NCBI RefSeq assembly: GCF_037782385.1
Contig: NZ_JBBEXD010000009.1
Location: 1 to 64,000, forward strand
Reading direction: 5' to 3'
DNA length: 64,000 bases
Source: Ascidiimonas meishanensis
GTDB lineage: Bacteria > Bacteroidota > Bacteroidia > Flavobacteriales > Flavobacteriaceae
Shown here piece after piece: positions 42,707 to 51,464 of this stretch. Positions within the stretch are counted from its first letter, which is position 1. Every line of letters begins with the position of its first letter. The notes below the pieces were generated by a model. That model was not told the origin of the DNA, did not search any database, and saw only the letters and a list, made by a program, of their open reading frames with translations. The translations under genes were made by a program, and so were the position numbers.

Positions 42707-44143
42707 TTAAAATTGAAAATATATAAATTCTTGTTGGCTACCTTGAAATAAGAAAATAAGATAACAAATCCCTAAATAAATAGTCCATCTAAATGATCTG
42801 CTTTTCTTTGTAGCCACTTTTTCTATAGCGTAGGCTTCTTCACGACCTAACCACTCAATTATTAAAAAGAAGACAATCATAAGAATTAAGTTAGGAGGAA
42901 ATATTTGGGGAATACTAAATAATGACCCTGAAAATACGCCATATAAATAGTCCCATGCGTGTGGCACGTTTTGGGCTCGGAAAAAAATCCATGCTACCAT
43001 AGTTAACAAAAAAGTGAGTGTCATTTTAAAAAATTCTGTAAAGGATGGAAGCCATCTGTCTTGAGCAATTACATCTGTATGAATTCTATTTTTCTTAAGT
43101 AACAAAAGGGGTAGAAAATAGATAGCATTTAGTGCTCCCCAAACTATAAAAGTCCAATTAGCACCATGCCAAAAACCACTTACTATAAAAATGATAAAAG
43201 TATTGCGTACTTTCATGAGGGTGCCGCCCCGGCTTCCGCCTAAGGGAATGTACAAATAGTCTCTAAACCAAGTAGAAAGTGAAATGTGCCATCTACGCCA
43301 GAACTCTGCAATATCTCTAGAGAAATAAGGAAAAGCAAAATTTTTCATCAAATTAAAACCAAATAAACGGGAGGTTCCTATAGCGATATCAGAATAGCCA
43401 CTAAAGTCACCATAAATCTGAAATGCAAAGAAGAATACTCCTAAAGCCAAAGTACTTCCAGAATAATCAGCAGAATTATTAAAAATCTCATTGGCATATT
43501 TTGCACAATTATCTGCAATTACCATTTTTTTAAACAATCCCCATAAAATTTGCTGCAAGCCGTCTACAGCTTTGGTATAGCAGAAGGTACGTTGTTTATA
43601 GAATTGAGGTAGCAGGTTAGTAGCTCTTTCAATAGGTCCGGCAACTAGCTGTGGAAAGAAACTTACAAAGGCAGCGAATGCCACAAAATTTTGAGTGGGA
43701 GCTAGTTTTTGCTTGTAAACATCTATGGTATAACTGAGTGTTTGAAAAGTATAAAAGCTTATGCCTACTGGTAAAATTATTTGAAGCGAAGATGCTTGGA
43801 AATCGGTTCCGAAAAAAGAGAATGCCTGAATAAAATTATCAAGGAAAAAATTGTAGTATTTAAAAAATCCAAGAAACCCTAAATTGACTACAATGCTAAT
43901 CCATAATAAAGCAGTGCGTTTTTGTTGATTTTCTTGATTTTTTAAGGCAATACCTACGGAATAATCAACCAAGGTACTAAAGAGGATTAAGGACAAGAAT
44001 CTCCAGTCCCACCATCCATAAAACAGATAACTTGCCGCTACTAATAATAGGTTTTGCCATTTCAATTGCTTTCCAACAACAAACCAGTAGCATAGAAAAA
44101 CGATGGGAAGAAATATGGCAAAGTCAATGGAGTTAAAAAGCAT
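42707..44143 (-). CDS. MBOAT-family O-acyltransferase (AlgI/DltB-like)
   Basis: 478 residues with about ten transmembrane helices. The MBOAT signature reads DIAEFWRRWHISLSTWFRDYLYIPLGGSRGG, and the catalytic His lies in FIVSGFWHGANWTFIVWG (about residue 326). Members move acyl groups across the membrane to alginate, teichoic acid or other polymers, passing them to an AlgJ/X- or DltD-like partner. The next gene plays that role and begins at the base after this stop. Confidence 0.92.
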   Translation of the reverse strand: MLFNSIDFAIFLPIVFLCYWFVVGKQLKWQNLLLVAASYLFYGWWDWRFLSLILFSTLVDYSVGIALKNQENQQKRTALLWISIVVNLGFLGFFKYYNFFLDNFIQAFSFFGTDFQASSLQIILPVGISFYTFQTLSYTIDVYKQKLAPTQNFVAFAAFVSFFPQLVAGPIERATNLLPQFYKQRTFCYTKAVDGLQQILWGLFKKMVIADNCAKYANEIFNNSADYSGSTLALGVFFFAFQIYGDFSGYSDIAIGTSRLFGFNLMKNFAFPYFSRDIAEFWRRWHISLSTWFRDYLYIPLGGSRGGTLMKVRNTFIIFIVSGFWHGANWTFIVWGALNAIYFLPLLLLKKNRIHTDVIAQDRWLPSFTEFFKMTLTFLLTMVAWIFFRAQNVPHAWDYLYGVFSGSLFSIPQIFPPNLILMIVFFLIIEWLGREEAYAIEKVATKKSRSFRWTIYLGICYLIFLFQGSQQEFIYFQF

Positions 44144-44470
44144 TGCAGGACAAAGGGATTACAAAATATTCTTAAATTATATAAATATCAACCAATTGGC
44201 TTATAAGTTTAGTATTAGAAACACAAATATAAGTTTTAAGGAAAATCTAAATGGAGAATTTACTACCAGATAAAGATAGTTTTTTACAGAATACCTTCAA
44301 AAGTTAAATTGGGAACTTAAAATGCGAACCCTAGAAATATTTTATTTGTAATTTTTAAAGTGTGCATTGTGGTAAATGATTTGAAAAGTTTCAAAATGGG
44401 TTTTGAGAATCTTAAGTTTTGAAGAACTAATTTCATCATTTCCTTTTTTAAAATGTAGTAACTTTGAAAT
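44144..44470. promoter_or_regulatory. Divergent control region of MBOAT and Crp/Fnr genes
   Basis: 327 bases without a gene. A palindrome TTTGAAAAGTTTCAAA lies at 44380-44395 and an imperfect TGAAgaactaatTTCA at 44420-44435. TAACTTTG at 44459-44466 matches the -7 consensus but lies only five bases from the Crp/Fnr ATG. These sites differ from the TGAY-N4-RTCA boxes and could be read by the Crp/Fnr protein encoded next to them. Confidence 0.4.
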
Positions 44471-45106
44471 ATGATTACAACACTTCAAAAAAAATACGGC
44501 CATCTTTTTGAAAATAATCTATTAAATGAGATTAATGAAACGGGAACTTTTAAAGAAATTAACGAAGGTCATAAATTAATTGAGATAGGTGATTATATCA
44601 GGTTTATGCCTTTGGTGATTTCGGGTGCTATAAAAGTACTAAGGGAAGATGATGATGGAGATGAATTACTGTTGTATTTTCTTGAAAGTGGAGAAACGTG
44701 TGCAATGACACTCAACTGTTGCATGGGGCAAACCAAAAGTGAAATAAGAGCCATTGCAGAGATGGATACTGAGTTAATGATGATCCCCGTACAAAAGATG
44801 GATGATTGGATGGTGAAGTATAAAAGTTGGCGCACGTTTGTGTTGCAAAGTTACAACCAACGGCTCAATGAAATGCTAGAAACTATAGACGGTATTGCAT
44901 TTATGAATATGGATGCGCGTTTACTTAAATATTTAAAAGAAAAAGCAAGAATAAATAATAGCAACTATATTAACAATACCCATCAGGACATTGCTTATGA
45001 TCTTCATACCTCCAGAGTGGTAGTTTCTCGTTTATTGAAAACACTGGAAACCAGAGGTAATATTGAATTGTATAGAAACCAGATCAAAATAATTAATTTA
45101 AATTAA
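44471..45106 (+). CDS. Crp/Fnr-family transcriptional regulator of the sulfur module
   Basis: 211 residues with a cNMP-type beta roll (about 25-115), long dimer helix and winged helix. The recognition helix reads TSRVVVSRLLKTLE, lacking the Glu that reads TGA half-sites in FNR-type proteins, so it should bind a different motif from the RR at 4443. No N-terminal Cys cluster; a CC pair in LNCCMGQTKSE near residue 82 might sense thiols or sulfide. It precedes SulP, the persulfide dioxygenase-rhodanese and the YeeE pair on the same strand, suggesting local control. Confidence 0.85.
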   Translation: MITTLQKKYGHLFENNLLNEINETGTFKEINEGHKLIEIGDYIRFMPLVISGAIKVLREDDDGDELLLYFLESGETCAMTLNCCMGQTKSEIRAIAEMDTELMMIPVQKMDDWMVKYKSWRTFVLQSYNQRLNEMLETIDGIAFMNMDARLLKYLKEKARINNSNYINNTHQDIAYDLHTSRVVVSRLLKTLETRGNIELYRNQIKIINLN

Positions 45107-45161
45107 AATTATTAGTAATCTTAGCTTACTTTTATAAATACTATATAAAAAATAGTGTCCG

Positions 45162-46886
45162 ATGCTTAAGCGATTTTTCCCTATTTTAACTTGGTTACCA
45201 CAGTATAAGAAGTCTTATCTCTCTGGTGATATTACTGCAGGGATCACTGTAGGGGTAATGGTTATTCCTCAAGGAATGGCTTATGCAATGATTGCAGGTC
45301 TTCCCCCTATATATGGTTTATATGCGGCCTTGTTGCCTACAATTGTGTACAGTATTACAGGTACTTCCCGTAGATTATCTGTAGGACCTGTTGCTATGGA
45401 TTCTTTGCTAGTGGCATCTGGTTTAGGAGCACTCTCTATTTCTGGAATTGAATCTTATGTAGCCATGGCGGCATTTCTTGCACTTTTTATTGGTGTAATT
45501 CAGCTTGGCTTAGGATTTATCAATATGGGTTTTATGGTAAATTTTTTATCAAAACCTGTGATTAGTGGTTTTACCTCGGCAGCAGCTATTATTATTGGAT
45601 TGAGTCAGTTAAAACATGTATTTGGGTTAGAGATTAAAGGGAGTAGCCAGTTGCATCAATTATTGAAAGAAATTTTTATAGCGTTAGACCAAACCCATTT
45701 AAAAACACTGTTAATTGGTGTGGCTGCTATTCTGGTTATTTTACTTTTAAAGAAAATCCACAAAAAGATTCCAGGTTCTTTACTGGTGGTTATATTAGGT
45801 ATATGTCTTATTTATTTTATGAGATGGGATCAAATAGGGGTAGCCATTGTTGGAAGTATTCCAGAAGGACTCCCTTCCTTAAAAATACCCAAGTTTAGTC
45901 TGGATACTATTTATAGTTTAACCCCCATTGCAATAACACTTGCTTTGATAGGTTTTTTAGAAGCAGTCTCTGTAGCCAAAGCATTAGATGATAAACACAG
46001 AGATGGAGAGATAGATGCAAATCAGGAATTAAGAGCTATAGGCAGCGCAAATTTAATTGGAGGTTTTTTTCAATCCTTTCCAGTTACAGGAAGTTTTTCA
46101 AGAACAGCCTTGAATGATGATGCAGGTGCCAATACAGCAGTTGCATCTTTAATAAGTGCTTTTTTGGTAGGGATTACGCTTATTTTTTTAACCCCTTTAT
46201 TTTACTATTTGCCAAAGGCTATTTTAGGAGCAATTATAATGGTAGCGGTATATGGATTAATAGATATAAAATACCCTATACGTCTTTATAGAAAAAGAAA
46301 GGATGAGTTTATTTTACTTATTTGTACATTCCTAATCACCCTGATTTTGGGAATCAAGGAGGGAATTTTGTTAGGTGTTTTATTATCTCTTCTACTACTA
46401 GTGTACAGAACTTCTAAACCTCATATTGCTGTTCTTGGCAGAATAGCTGGAACTGATTATTATAAAAATATCAATCGATTTAATGAAGATATTGAAATTC
46501 GTGAAGATATTTTAGTGGTAAGATTTGATGCCCAATTGTTCTTTGGCAACAAAGATTATTTTAAAAAAGAGTTGCGAAAGCAAATCGCTCTCAAGGGGCC
46601 ATCACTCAAAGCAATTGTTTTAAATGCAGAAGCTATTAATTATATGGATAGCAGTGCAACTTTAATGCTCATACAGTTAATACAAGATTTAAAAAAACAG
46701 GGGATAAGATTTATGATTGCTGGCGCCATAGGCCCCACTAGGGATATTATCTTTAGAAGTGAATTAATTGAACTTGTAGGGAGTGAAAACCTTTTTGTGA
46801 GGACTTTTGAGGCTGTAGAGAGTTTTGAAGGTAGATCTGTTCATAGTCCTATACAGCAAAAAGTATCACAGCAATCACAGAATTAA
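45162..46886 (+). CDS. SulP-family anion transporter with STAS domain
   Basis: 574 residues. The membrane part has the SulP motif GITVGVMVIPQGMAYAMIAGLPPIYGLYAALLP near residue 35 and the QSFPVTGSFSRTA motif near 305. The C-terminal STAS domain (about 440-560) carries the NYMDSSATLMLIQ loop. Members import sulfate, bicarbonate or related anions. Between a Crp/Fnr gene and a persulfide dioxygenase-rhodanese gene, a role with sulfur oxyanions is likely. The gap to the regulator is 55 bases. Confidence 0.9.
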   Translation: MLKRFFPILTWLPQYKKSYLSGDITAGITVGVMVIPQGMAYAMIAGLPPIYGLYAALLPTIVYSITGTSRRLSVGPVAMDSLLVASGLGALSISGIESYVAMAAFLALFIGVIQLGLGFINMGFMVNFLSKPVISGFTSAAAIIIGLSQLKHVFGLEIKGSSQLHQLLKEIFIALDQTHLKTLLIGVAAILVILLLKKIHKKIPGSLLVVILGICLIYFMRWDQIGVAIVGSIPEGLPSLKIPKFSLDTIYSLTPIAITLALIGFLEAVSVAKALDDKHRDGEIDANQELRAIGSANLIGGFFQSFPVTGSFSRTALNDDAGANTAVASLISAFLVGITLIFLTPLFYYLPKAILGAIIMVAVYGLIDIKYPIRLYRKRKDEFILLICTFLITLILGIKEGILLGVLLSLLLLVYRTSKPHIAVLGRIAGTDYYKNINRFNEDIEIREDILVVRFDAQLFFGNKDYFKKELRKQIALKGPSLKAIVLNAEAINYMDSSATLMLIQLIQDLKKQGIRFMIAGAIGPTRDIIFRSELIELVGSENLFVRTFEAVESFEGRSVHSPIQQKVSQQSQN

Positions 46887-46975
46887 AGATTAACAAACTC
46901 TTTTATTTGTAACTAAGGTTACCAATTAATTGAAGATGGAGTCTTAATTTTACAAACCAAAACAAAGATGAAAAG

Positions 46976-48388
46976 ATGAAAATAGAACAAATATACACGG
47001 GCTGTCTTTCTCAAGGAGCGTATTATATAGAAAGCGATGGTGAAGTGGCAATTGTAGACCCTTTAAGAGAAGTTAAACCTTATCTTGAAAAAGCCAAAAA
47101 AGATAATGCAACTATTAAATATATTTTTGAAACTCATTTTCATGCTGATTTTGTGAGTGGGCATATCACCTTGTCTAGAGAGTCCAATGCTCCTATTGTT
47201 TTTGGGCCTCAAGCGAATCCTTCATTTGACGCTATAATTGCTAGTGATGGAGAAGAGTTTAAAGTTGGATCAATCACCATAAAGGCAATACATACACCTG
47301 GGCATACCATGGAAAGTACTACGTATTTGCTTAAAGATGAAAATGGAAAAGATCATGCAATCTTTAGTGGAGACACTTTGTTTTTAGGGGATGTGGGAAG
47401 ACCAGATCTTGCGCAAAAGGCAGCAGACATGACACAGGAGCAACTGGCTGAGACCCTTTTTGACAGCCTTAGAAACAAAATAATGCCCTTGGCTGATGAT
47501 GTAATTGTATATCCTGCGCATGGTGCAGGGTCTGCCTGTGGAAAGAATATGATGAAAGAAACGGTGGATACCTTGGGAAACCAAAAGAAAATGAATTACG
47601 CACTTCGAGCAGATATGACAAAGGAGGAATTTGTAAAAGAAGTAACCTCTGGTTTATTACCACCCCCTCAATATTTTCCGCTTAATGTCAAGATGAATAA
47701 AGAGGGTTACGAAGATATAGATGAGGTTTTAGATCGTGGTACCAAAGCGTTATCACCAGAAGCATTTGAGCAAGTCGCCAATGAAACCGGTGCGGTAGTT
47801 TTGGATGTAAGAAACCAAGATGATTTTGCCAAAGGCCATATACCAAGATCTATTTTTATAGGACTTGAAGGAAGTTTTGCTCCTTGGGTTGGAGCATTGA
47901 TTGCAGATGTAAAGCAACCTATTTTACTGGTTACGCCCCAAGGCAGTGAAGTAGAAACCATTACGCGATTATCAAGAGTTGGTTTTGATAATACATTAGG
48001 TTATTTGGATGGTGGATTTGAAGCTTGGAAAAAGGCATCAAAAGAATACGATACGGTGACTTCTGTTGCTGCAGAAGAATTGAAAGCAATCCTTAAAAAG
48101 AATAATCAAACACCAGTTTTTGATGTACGAAAAGAAGGTGAGTATATTTCTGAACATATGGAAAATGCTCAAAATACTCCTCTGGACTTTATTAATGAGT
48201 ATTTAGGCGATTATCCCGATGCTGATAGTTTCTTCATCCACTGTGCAGGAGGATACCGCTCTATGATTGCAGCATCTATTTTGAAAAGTAGAGGTATTCA
48301 TAATTTAAAAGATGTAGCTGGAGGGTTTAAGGCAATCAAAGAAGCGGGAATCACTGTTACCGATTATATTTGCCCAACCACATTGTAA
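46976..48388 (+). CDS. Persulfide dioxygenase-like MBL protein with two rhodanese domains
   Basis: 470 residues. The metallo-beta-lactamase domain (about 1-245) has the iron site FETHFHADFVSGH and GHTMESTTYLL, with SGDTLFLGDVGRPDL, as in ETHE1/CstB-type enzymes. Rhodanese domain 1 (about 260-360) lacks the catalytic Cys (VTPQGSEVET), while domain 2 (about 370-465) keeps it in FFIHCAGGYRSM. The protein should oxidise glutathione- or coenzyme-type persulfide to sulfite and then transfer sulfur. Its place with SulP and YeeE/YedE points to sulfide or thiosulfate handling. Confidence 0.9.
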   Translation: MKIEQIYTGCLSQGAYYIESDGEVAIVDPLREVKPYLEKAKKDNATIKYIFETHFHADFVSGHITLSRESNAPIVFGPQANPSFDAIIASDGEEFKVGSITIKAIHTPGHTMESTTYLLKDENGKDHAIFSGDTLFLGDVGRPDLAQKAADMTQEQLAETLFDSLRNKIMPLADDVIVYPAHGAGSACGKNMMKETVDTLGNQKKMNYALRADMTKEEFVKEVTSGLLPPPQYFPLNVKMNKEGYEDIDEVLDRGTKALSPEAFEQVANETGAVVLDVRNQDDFAKGHIPRSIFIGLEGSFAPWVGALIADVKQPILLVTPQGSEVETITRLSRVGFDNTLGYLDGGFEAWKKASKEYDTVTSVAAEELKAILKKNNQTPVFDVRKEGEYISEHMENAQNTPLDFINEYLGDYPDADSFFIHCAGGYRSMIAASILKSRGIHNLKDVAGGFKAIKEAGITVTDYICPTTL

Positions 48389-48593
48389 GTTTTTTATATA
48401 AACTGTATGAATAGAAAACACTTGGGTTAAATTATTTTTTTATTTAAAACAGGCTCTTTTAAGCTCTTAGGAGTTATCAAGCTAGTATTTATTTTTGTTA
48501 GCGTCTTTTGTTGAGTTACGCTAGTTACCTAATAATAGTTTTTAAATTATAAAATATTTAAAGACAGTTTTCGTTTTTATTAATATTTGGCTT

Positions 48594-49043
48594 ATGAAAC
48601 TTAAGAAGAGAGATTTAGCATTGGTTGCGCTGCAAGTATTGTTTTTTGTATTTTACTTTTTAGATTTTAAAGTATTTAAAGTAGAAGACTTGGGGATCAT
48701 TAATACATTAGGGTTGGTGATTGCCTTTTCTGGTTTTTTTGTGTTAAGTACTGCACTCTTGCAGTTGAACACCAACCTTTCTCCTTTTCCTACACCCAAA
48801 AAGGGTAGTAAGCTTATTAAAAATGGATTGTATTCTCATATCCGTCACCCTATTTATACGGGTATTCTTTTCACCGTTTTTGGCATAGCTATTTATCTTG
48901 GTTCAATATATAAAATAGGCATAGGATTTCTATTGTTACTACTATTTGATGTTAAGGTAAGATATGAAGAACAGCTTCTTAGAAATAAGTTCCATGATTA
49001 TGAAAATTATATCAAAAAAACAGGAAGATTTTTACCTAGATAA
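48594..49043 (+). CDS. Isoprenylcysteine methyltransferase-like (PEMT/ICMT) membrane protein
   Basis: 149 residues with four transmembrane helices. The C-terminal half carries the family motif KNGLYSHIRHPIYTGILF and then RYEEQLLRNKFHDYENYIKKTGRFLPR. The fold binds S-adenosylmethionine or related ligands. In prokaryotes this family is broad; substrates proposed include phospholipids and thiols. It is isolated by 205 bases from the rhodanese gene upstream and by 78 bases from the YeeE gene downstream. Confidence 0.82.
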   Translation: MKLKKRDLALVALQVLFFVFYFLDFKVFKVEDLGIINTLGLVIAFSGFFVLSTALLQLNTNLSPFPTPKKGSKLIKNGLYSHIRHPIYTGILFTVFGIAIYLGSIYKIGIGFLLLLLFDVKVRYEEQLLRNKFHDYENYIKKTGRFLPR

Positions 49044-49121
49044 TTAAAAGTTGGGCTTAGTTAACAAAAGTTAGTACATCTAATAAAAAAGCTGCTTATT
49101 TTTATCCAAAAATTTACAATC

Positions 49122-49679
49122 ATGAAATGGATAATGGAAACTTGGCCTTGGTATGTTTCAGGGCCTTTGATTGCATTTGTCATGTTTTTACTTTTACTAA
49201 TGGGTAAAAATTTTGGAATGTCTTCTAATCTGAGAACACTTTGTACCATTTGCGGTGCGGATAAAACCACTGATTTTTTTAGATTTGACTGGAAAGCGCA
49301 ACGTTGGAATCTGATTGTAGTTTTAGGAGCTATTATTGGAGGCTTCATAGCGATTCAATTTTTAACTACCAGTGAAGCCGTAATTATAAATGAGGCTGTA
49401 GTTTCAGACTTAAAGCAAAAAGGGTTTACAAGTGCAGGTAAAGCGTATCTCCCCGAAATTCTTTTTAGTATGGAAGCATTTACCAATGTAAAAAGTCTGG
49501 CAATATTAATTATTGGAGGCTTTTTAGTAGGTTTTGGTGCTCGTTATGCAGGTGGTTGTACATCGGGTCATGCAATTTCGGGACTCAGTAATTTACAACT
49601 ACCTTCCTTATTGGCGGTAATAGGTTTTTTTATAGGTGGCTTAGTGATGATTCATTTAATATTCCCTTTAATATTCTAA
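49122..49679 (+). CDS. YeeE/YedE-family transporter, large half
   Basis: 185 residues with about four transmembrane helices and the signature ARYAGGCTSGHAISGLSNLQ near residue 145, including the Cys used by the thiosulfate channel TsuA. A cytoplasmic or loop segment near residue 40-50 has the Cys pair CTICGAD. The protein forms one half of the YeeE/YedE fold, the second half being the next gene two bases away. It probably imports thiosulfate or a similar sulfur species for the MBL-rhodanese enzyme. Confidence 0.85.
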   Translation: MKWIMETWPWYVSGPLIAFVMFLLLLMGKNFGMSSNLRTLCTICGADKTTDFFRFDWKAQRWNLIVVLGAIIGGFIAIQFLTTSEAVIINEAVVSDLKQKGFTSAGKAYLPEILFSMEAFTNVKSLAILIIGGFLVGFGARYAGGCTSGHAISGLSNLQLPSLLAVIGFFIGGLVMIHLIFPLIF

Positions 49680-49681
49680 TT

Positions 49682-50095
49682 ATGAGATCAATTTTTTATT
49701 TGATTATAGGTATCTTGTTTGGGATCATAATGTTTAAATCTGAGGCAGCTTCATGGTTTAGAATTTATGAGATGTTTCAATTTAAAGCATTTCATATGTA
49801 TGGCATCATGGGATCTGCATTAATTACGGGGATTTTAATAATTCAGGTCATAAAAAGATTTGGGATTAAATCGTTTTATGGAGAAAAGATAGTCTTTGCT
49901 CCAAAGCAAAAAAGTTTCAGTCGCTACCTTTATGGAGGCATTATTTTTGGTTTAGGATGGGCACTTGCGGGTGCATGCCCCGGTCCTATGTTTACACTTG
50001 TTGGAGCAGGGTATTTACCTATACTAATAGTTATTGTTTCTGCATTAGCAGGTACTTATGTATACGGTAGGTTACAAAAGAAGTTGCCTCATTAG
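49682..50095 (+). CDS. YeeE/YedE-family transporter, small half
   Basis: 137 residues with four predicted transmembrane helices and the second Cys motif GGIIFGLGWALAGACPGPMFTLVGAGY (about residue 85-115). It completes the two-gene YeeE/YedE pair. Together with the upstream gene it covers the two pseudo-symmetric halves found fused in larger homologues. Confidence 0.85.
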   Translation: MRSIFYLIIGILFGIIMFKSEAASWFRIYEMFQFKAFHMYGIMGSALITGILIIQVIKRFGIKSFYGEKIVFAPKQKSFSRYLYGGIIFGLGWALAGACPGPMFTLVGAGYLPILIVIVSALAGTYVYGRLQKKLPH

Positions 50096-50132
50096 ATTAA
50101 TAGTAAGTACGCTTTATAAGATGATTCTAAAA

Positions 50133-51026
50133 CTAAGGACTTTTTTTAAGTTCTGCATTAGAAGCCGGTTTTATTCCCAATCCATATTTTTCTGCATACA
50201 CCGCTGTAAATTTAGCTCCTAATAATAGAATGAGACAAGAGTAAAAGACCCAAAGTAAAATAAGTATAATAGATCCAGCTGCTCCATAAGTAGAATCAGG
50301 TGAAGCTTGTCCAAAATAAATTCCTAGAAGAAATTTTCCAGCAACAAATAAAAAAGCAGTAACAGTAGCACCTCGCCAAACGGTTTTCCATTGAATTTTT
50401 GCGTCTGGGAGATACTTGAATATAAGTGCAAACAGAACTGTAATAATCCCCATAGAAATTACAGCGTCTAAAGTATAACCAATATATAAGACAATATCTG
50501 GAAACAATTCTCTTATAAAGTCGTTTAGCAAGGAAATAGCTGCGGTAAGCACCAAACTAACTAATAAAAGAAAGCCAATAACTAAAATAAATCCAAAACT
50601 AATCACTCTGTCTGTTATAATTTTAATAATTTGAGTTCTAGGAATGGGATTTATTTTCCAAATCTCGTTTAGAGAAATTTTTAATTGATAGAAAACACCT
50701 GTAGCTCCAAAGATCAAAGTACCAATTCCAACAACGGTGGCCATATAACTTTGATTTGATTTTTCAGCACTGGCAATCATGGTTTGAATTGATTTAGCAG
50801 AATCCATTCCCAATACCTGTGAAAATTCATTGGTTAACTTGCCCTGTACAGCCTCTGTTCCCCATATAATACCCACTACATTAATGAGAATAATCAATAA
50901 AGCGGGCAAAGATAAAACAGCATAAAAAGCGACCACCGCACTCAATCGCCAAGGATTATCTGCATTCCAAGACTTAATGGTTTCTATGACTATTGAAATT
51001 GATGTTTTAAGTTTTTTTTTGGTCAT
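50133..51026 (-). CDS. YihY/BrkB-family inner-membrane protein
   Basis: 297 residues with six transmembrane helices. YihY motifs include NADNPWRLSAVVAFYAVLSLPALL and the late TYGAAGSIILILLWVFYSCLILLLGAKFTAVYAEKYG. The family was once misnamed ribonuclease BN and its function is not settled; an envelope or transport role is more likely. It is convergent with the YeeE pair and followed on its own strand by no close gene. Confidence 0.9.
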   Translation of the reverse strand: MTKKKLKTSISIVIETIKSWNADNPWRLSAVVAFYAVLSLPALLIILINVVGIIWGTEAVQGKLTNEFSQVLGMDSAKSIQTMIASAEKSNQSYMATVVGIGTLIFGATGVFYQLKISLNEIWKINPIPRTQIIKIITDRVISFGFILVIGFLLLVSLVLTAAISLLNDFIRELFPDIVLYIGYTLDAVISMGIITVLFALIFKYLPDAKIQWKTVWRGATVTAFLFVAGKFLLGIYFGQASPDSTYGAAGSIILILLWVFYSCLILLLGAKFTAVYAEKYGLGIKPASNAELKKSP

Positions 51027-51133
51027 AAATGCATTAAAATTTATTCAGACGCCTGTTAAAAATAATATCTTAAGGAATTTTTTGCATTACTTTTTTTCTG
51101 CATAATTTTCTAGGGGATTTATTTACTATCTAA

Positions 51134-51286
51134 TTATCTATTTACATAGAAGGCATGAATAACTCCTGGAAGCCATCCCAAGATAGTGAGAAGTAAGTTT
51201 ATAAGAAAAGCTCCTCCAAGCCCGTGTTTTAAAAAAACTGCCAACGGCGGTACAAGTAAGCTAAGAATAATGGTTAATAAAGGCAT
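51134..51286 (-). CDS. YqaE/Pmp3-family small membrane protein
   Basis: A 50-residue reading frame starts MPLLTIILSLLVPPLAVFLK and ends GVIHAFYVNR. It has two hydrophobic helices, the PPLAVFLKHG junction and the ILGWLPGVIHA pattern that define YqaE/Pmp3 proteins. These tiny hydrophobic proteins occur in bacteria, plants and yeast and are linked to salt and cold stress and membrane potential. It lies divergent from nhaA (179 bases), which fits a role in ion homeostasis, although shared control is not shown. Confidence 0.88.
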   Translation of the reverse strand: MPLLTIILSLLVPPLAVFLKHGLGGAFLINLLLTILGWLPGVIHAFYVNR

Positions 51287-51464
51287 ATACTATCAATTTT
51301 TTAGAATTAGAAATAAAGATGCAATTAAATTCTGAAAGGTTTTAACGTAATCCCTATTAGTATTAACGCATGCTATAATCTGTTACTAATATTACCATAT
51401 TTGATAAGGCACATTTTATTCTTTATAATTTCTTAAATTGCCATTCATTCAAATTTAGCTTTAA

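Noticed and set aside
44420..44466. TGAAgaactaatTTCA plus TAACTTTG as another member of the oxygen-type regulon
   Set aside because: The half-sites differ (TGAA/TTCA), the spacing is 31.5 and the -7 element is too near the start codon.
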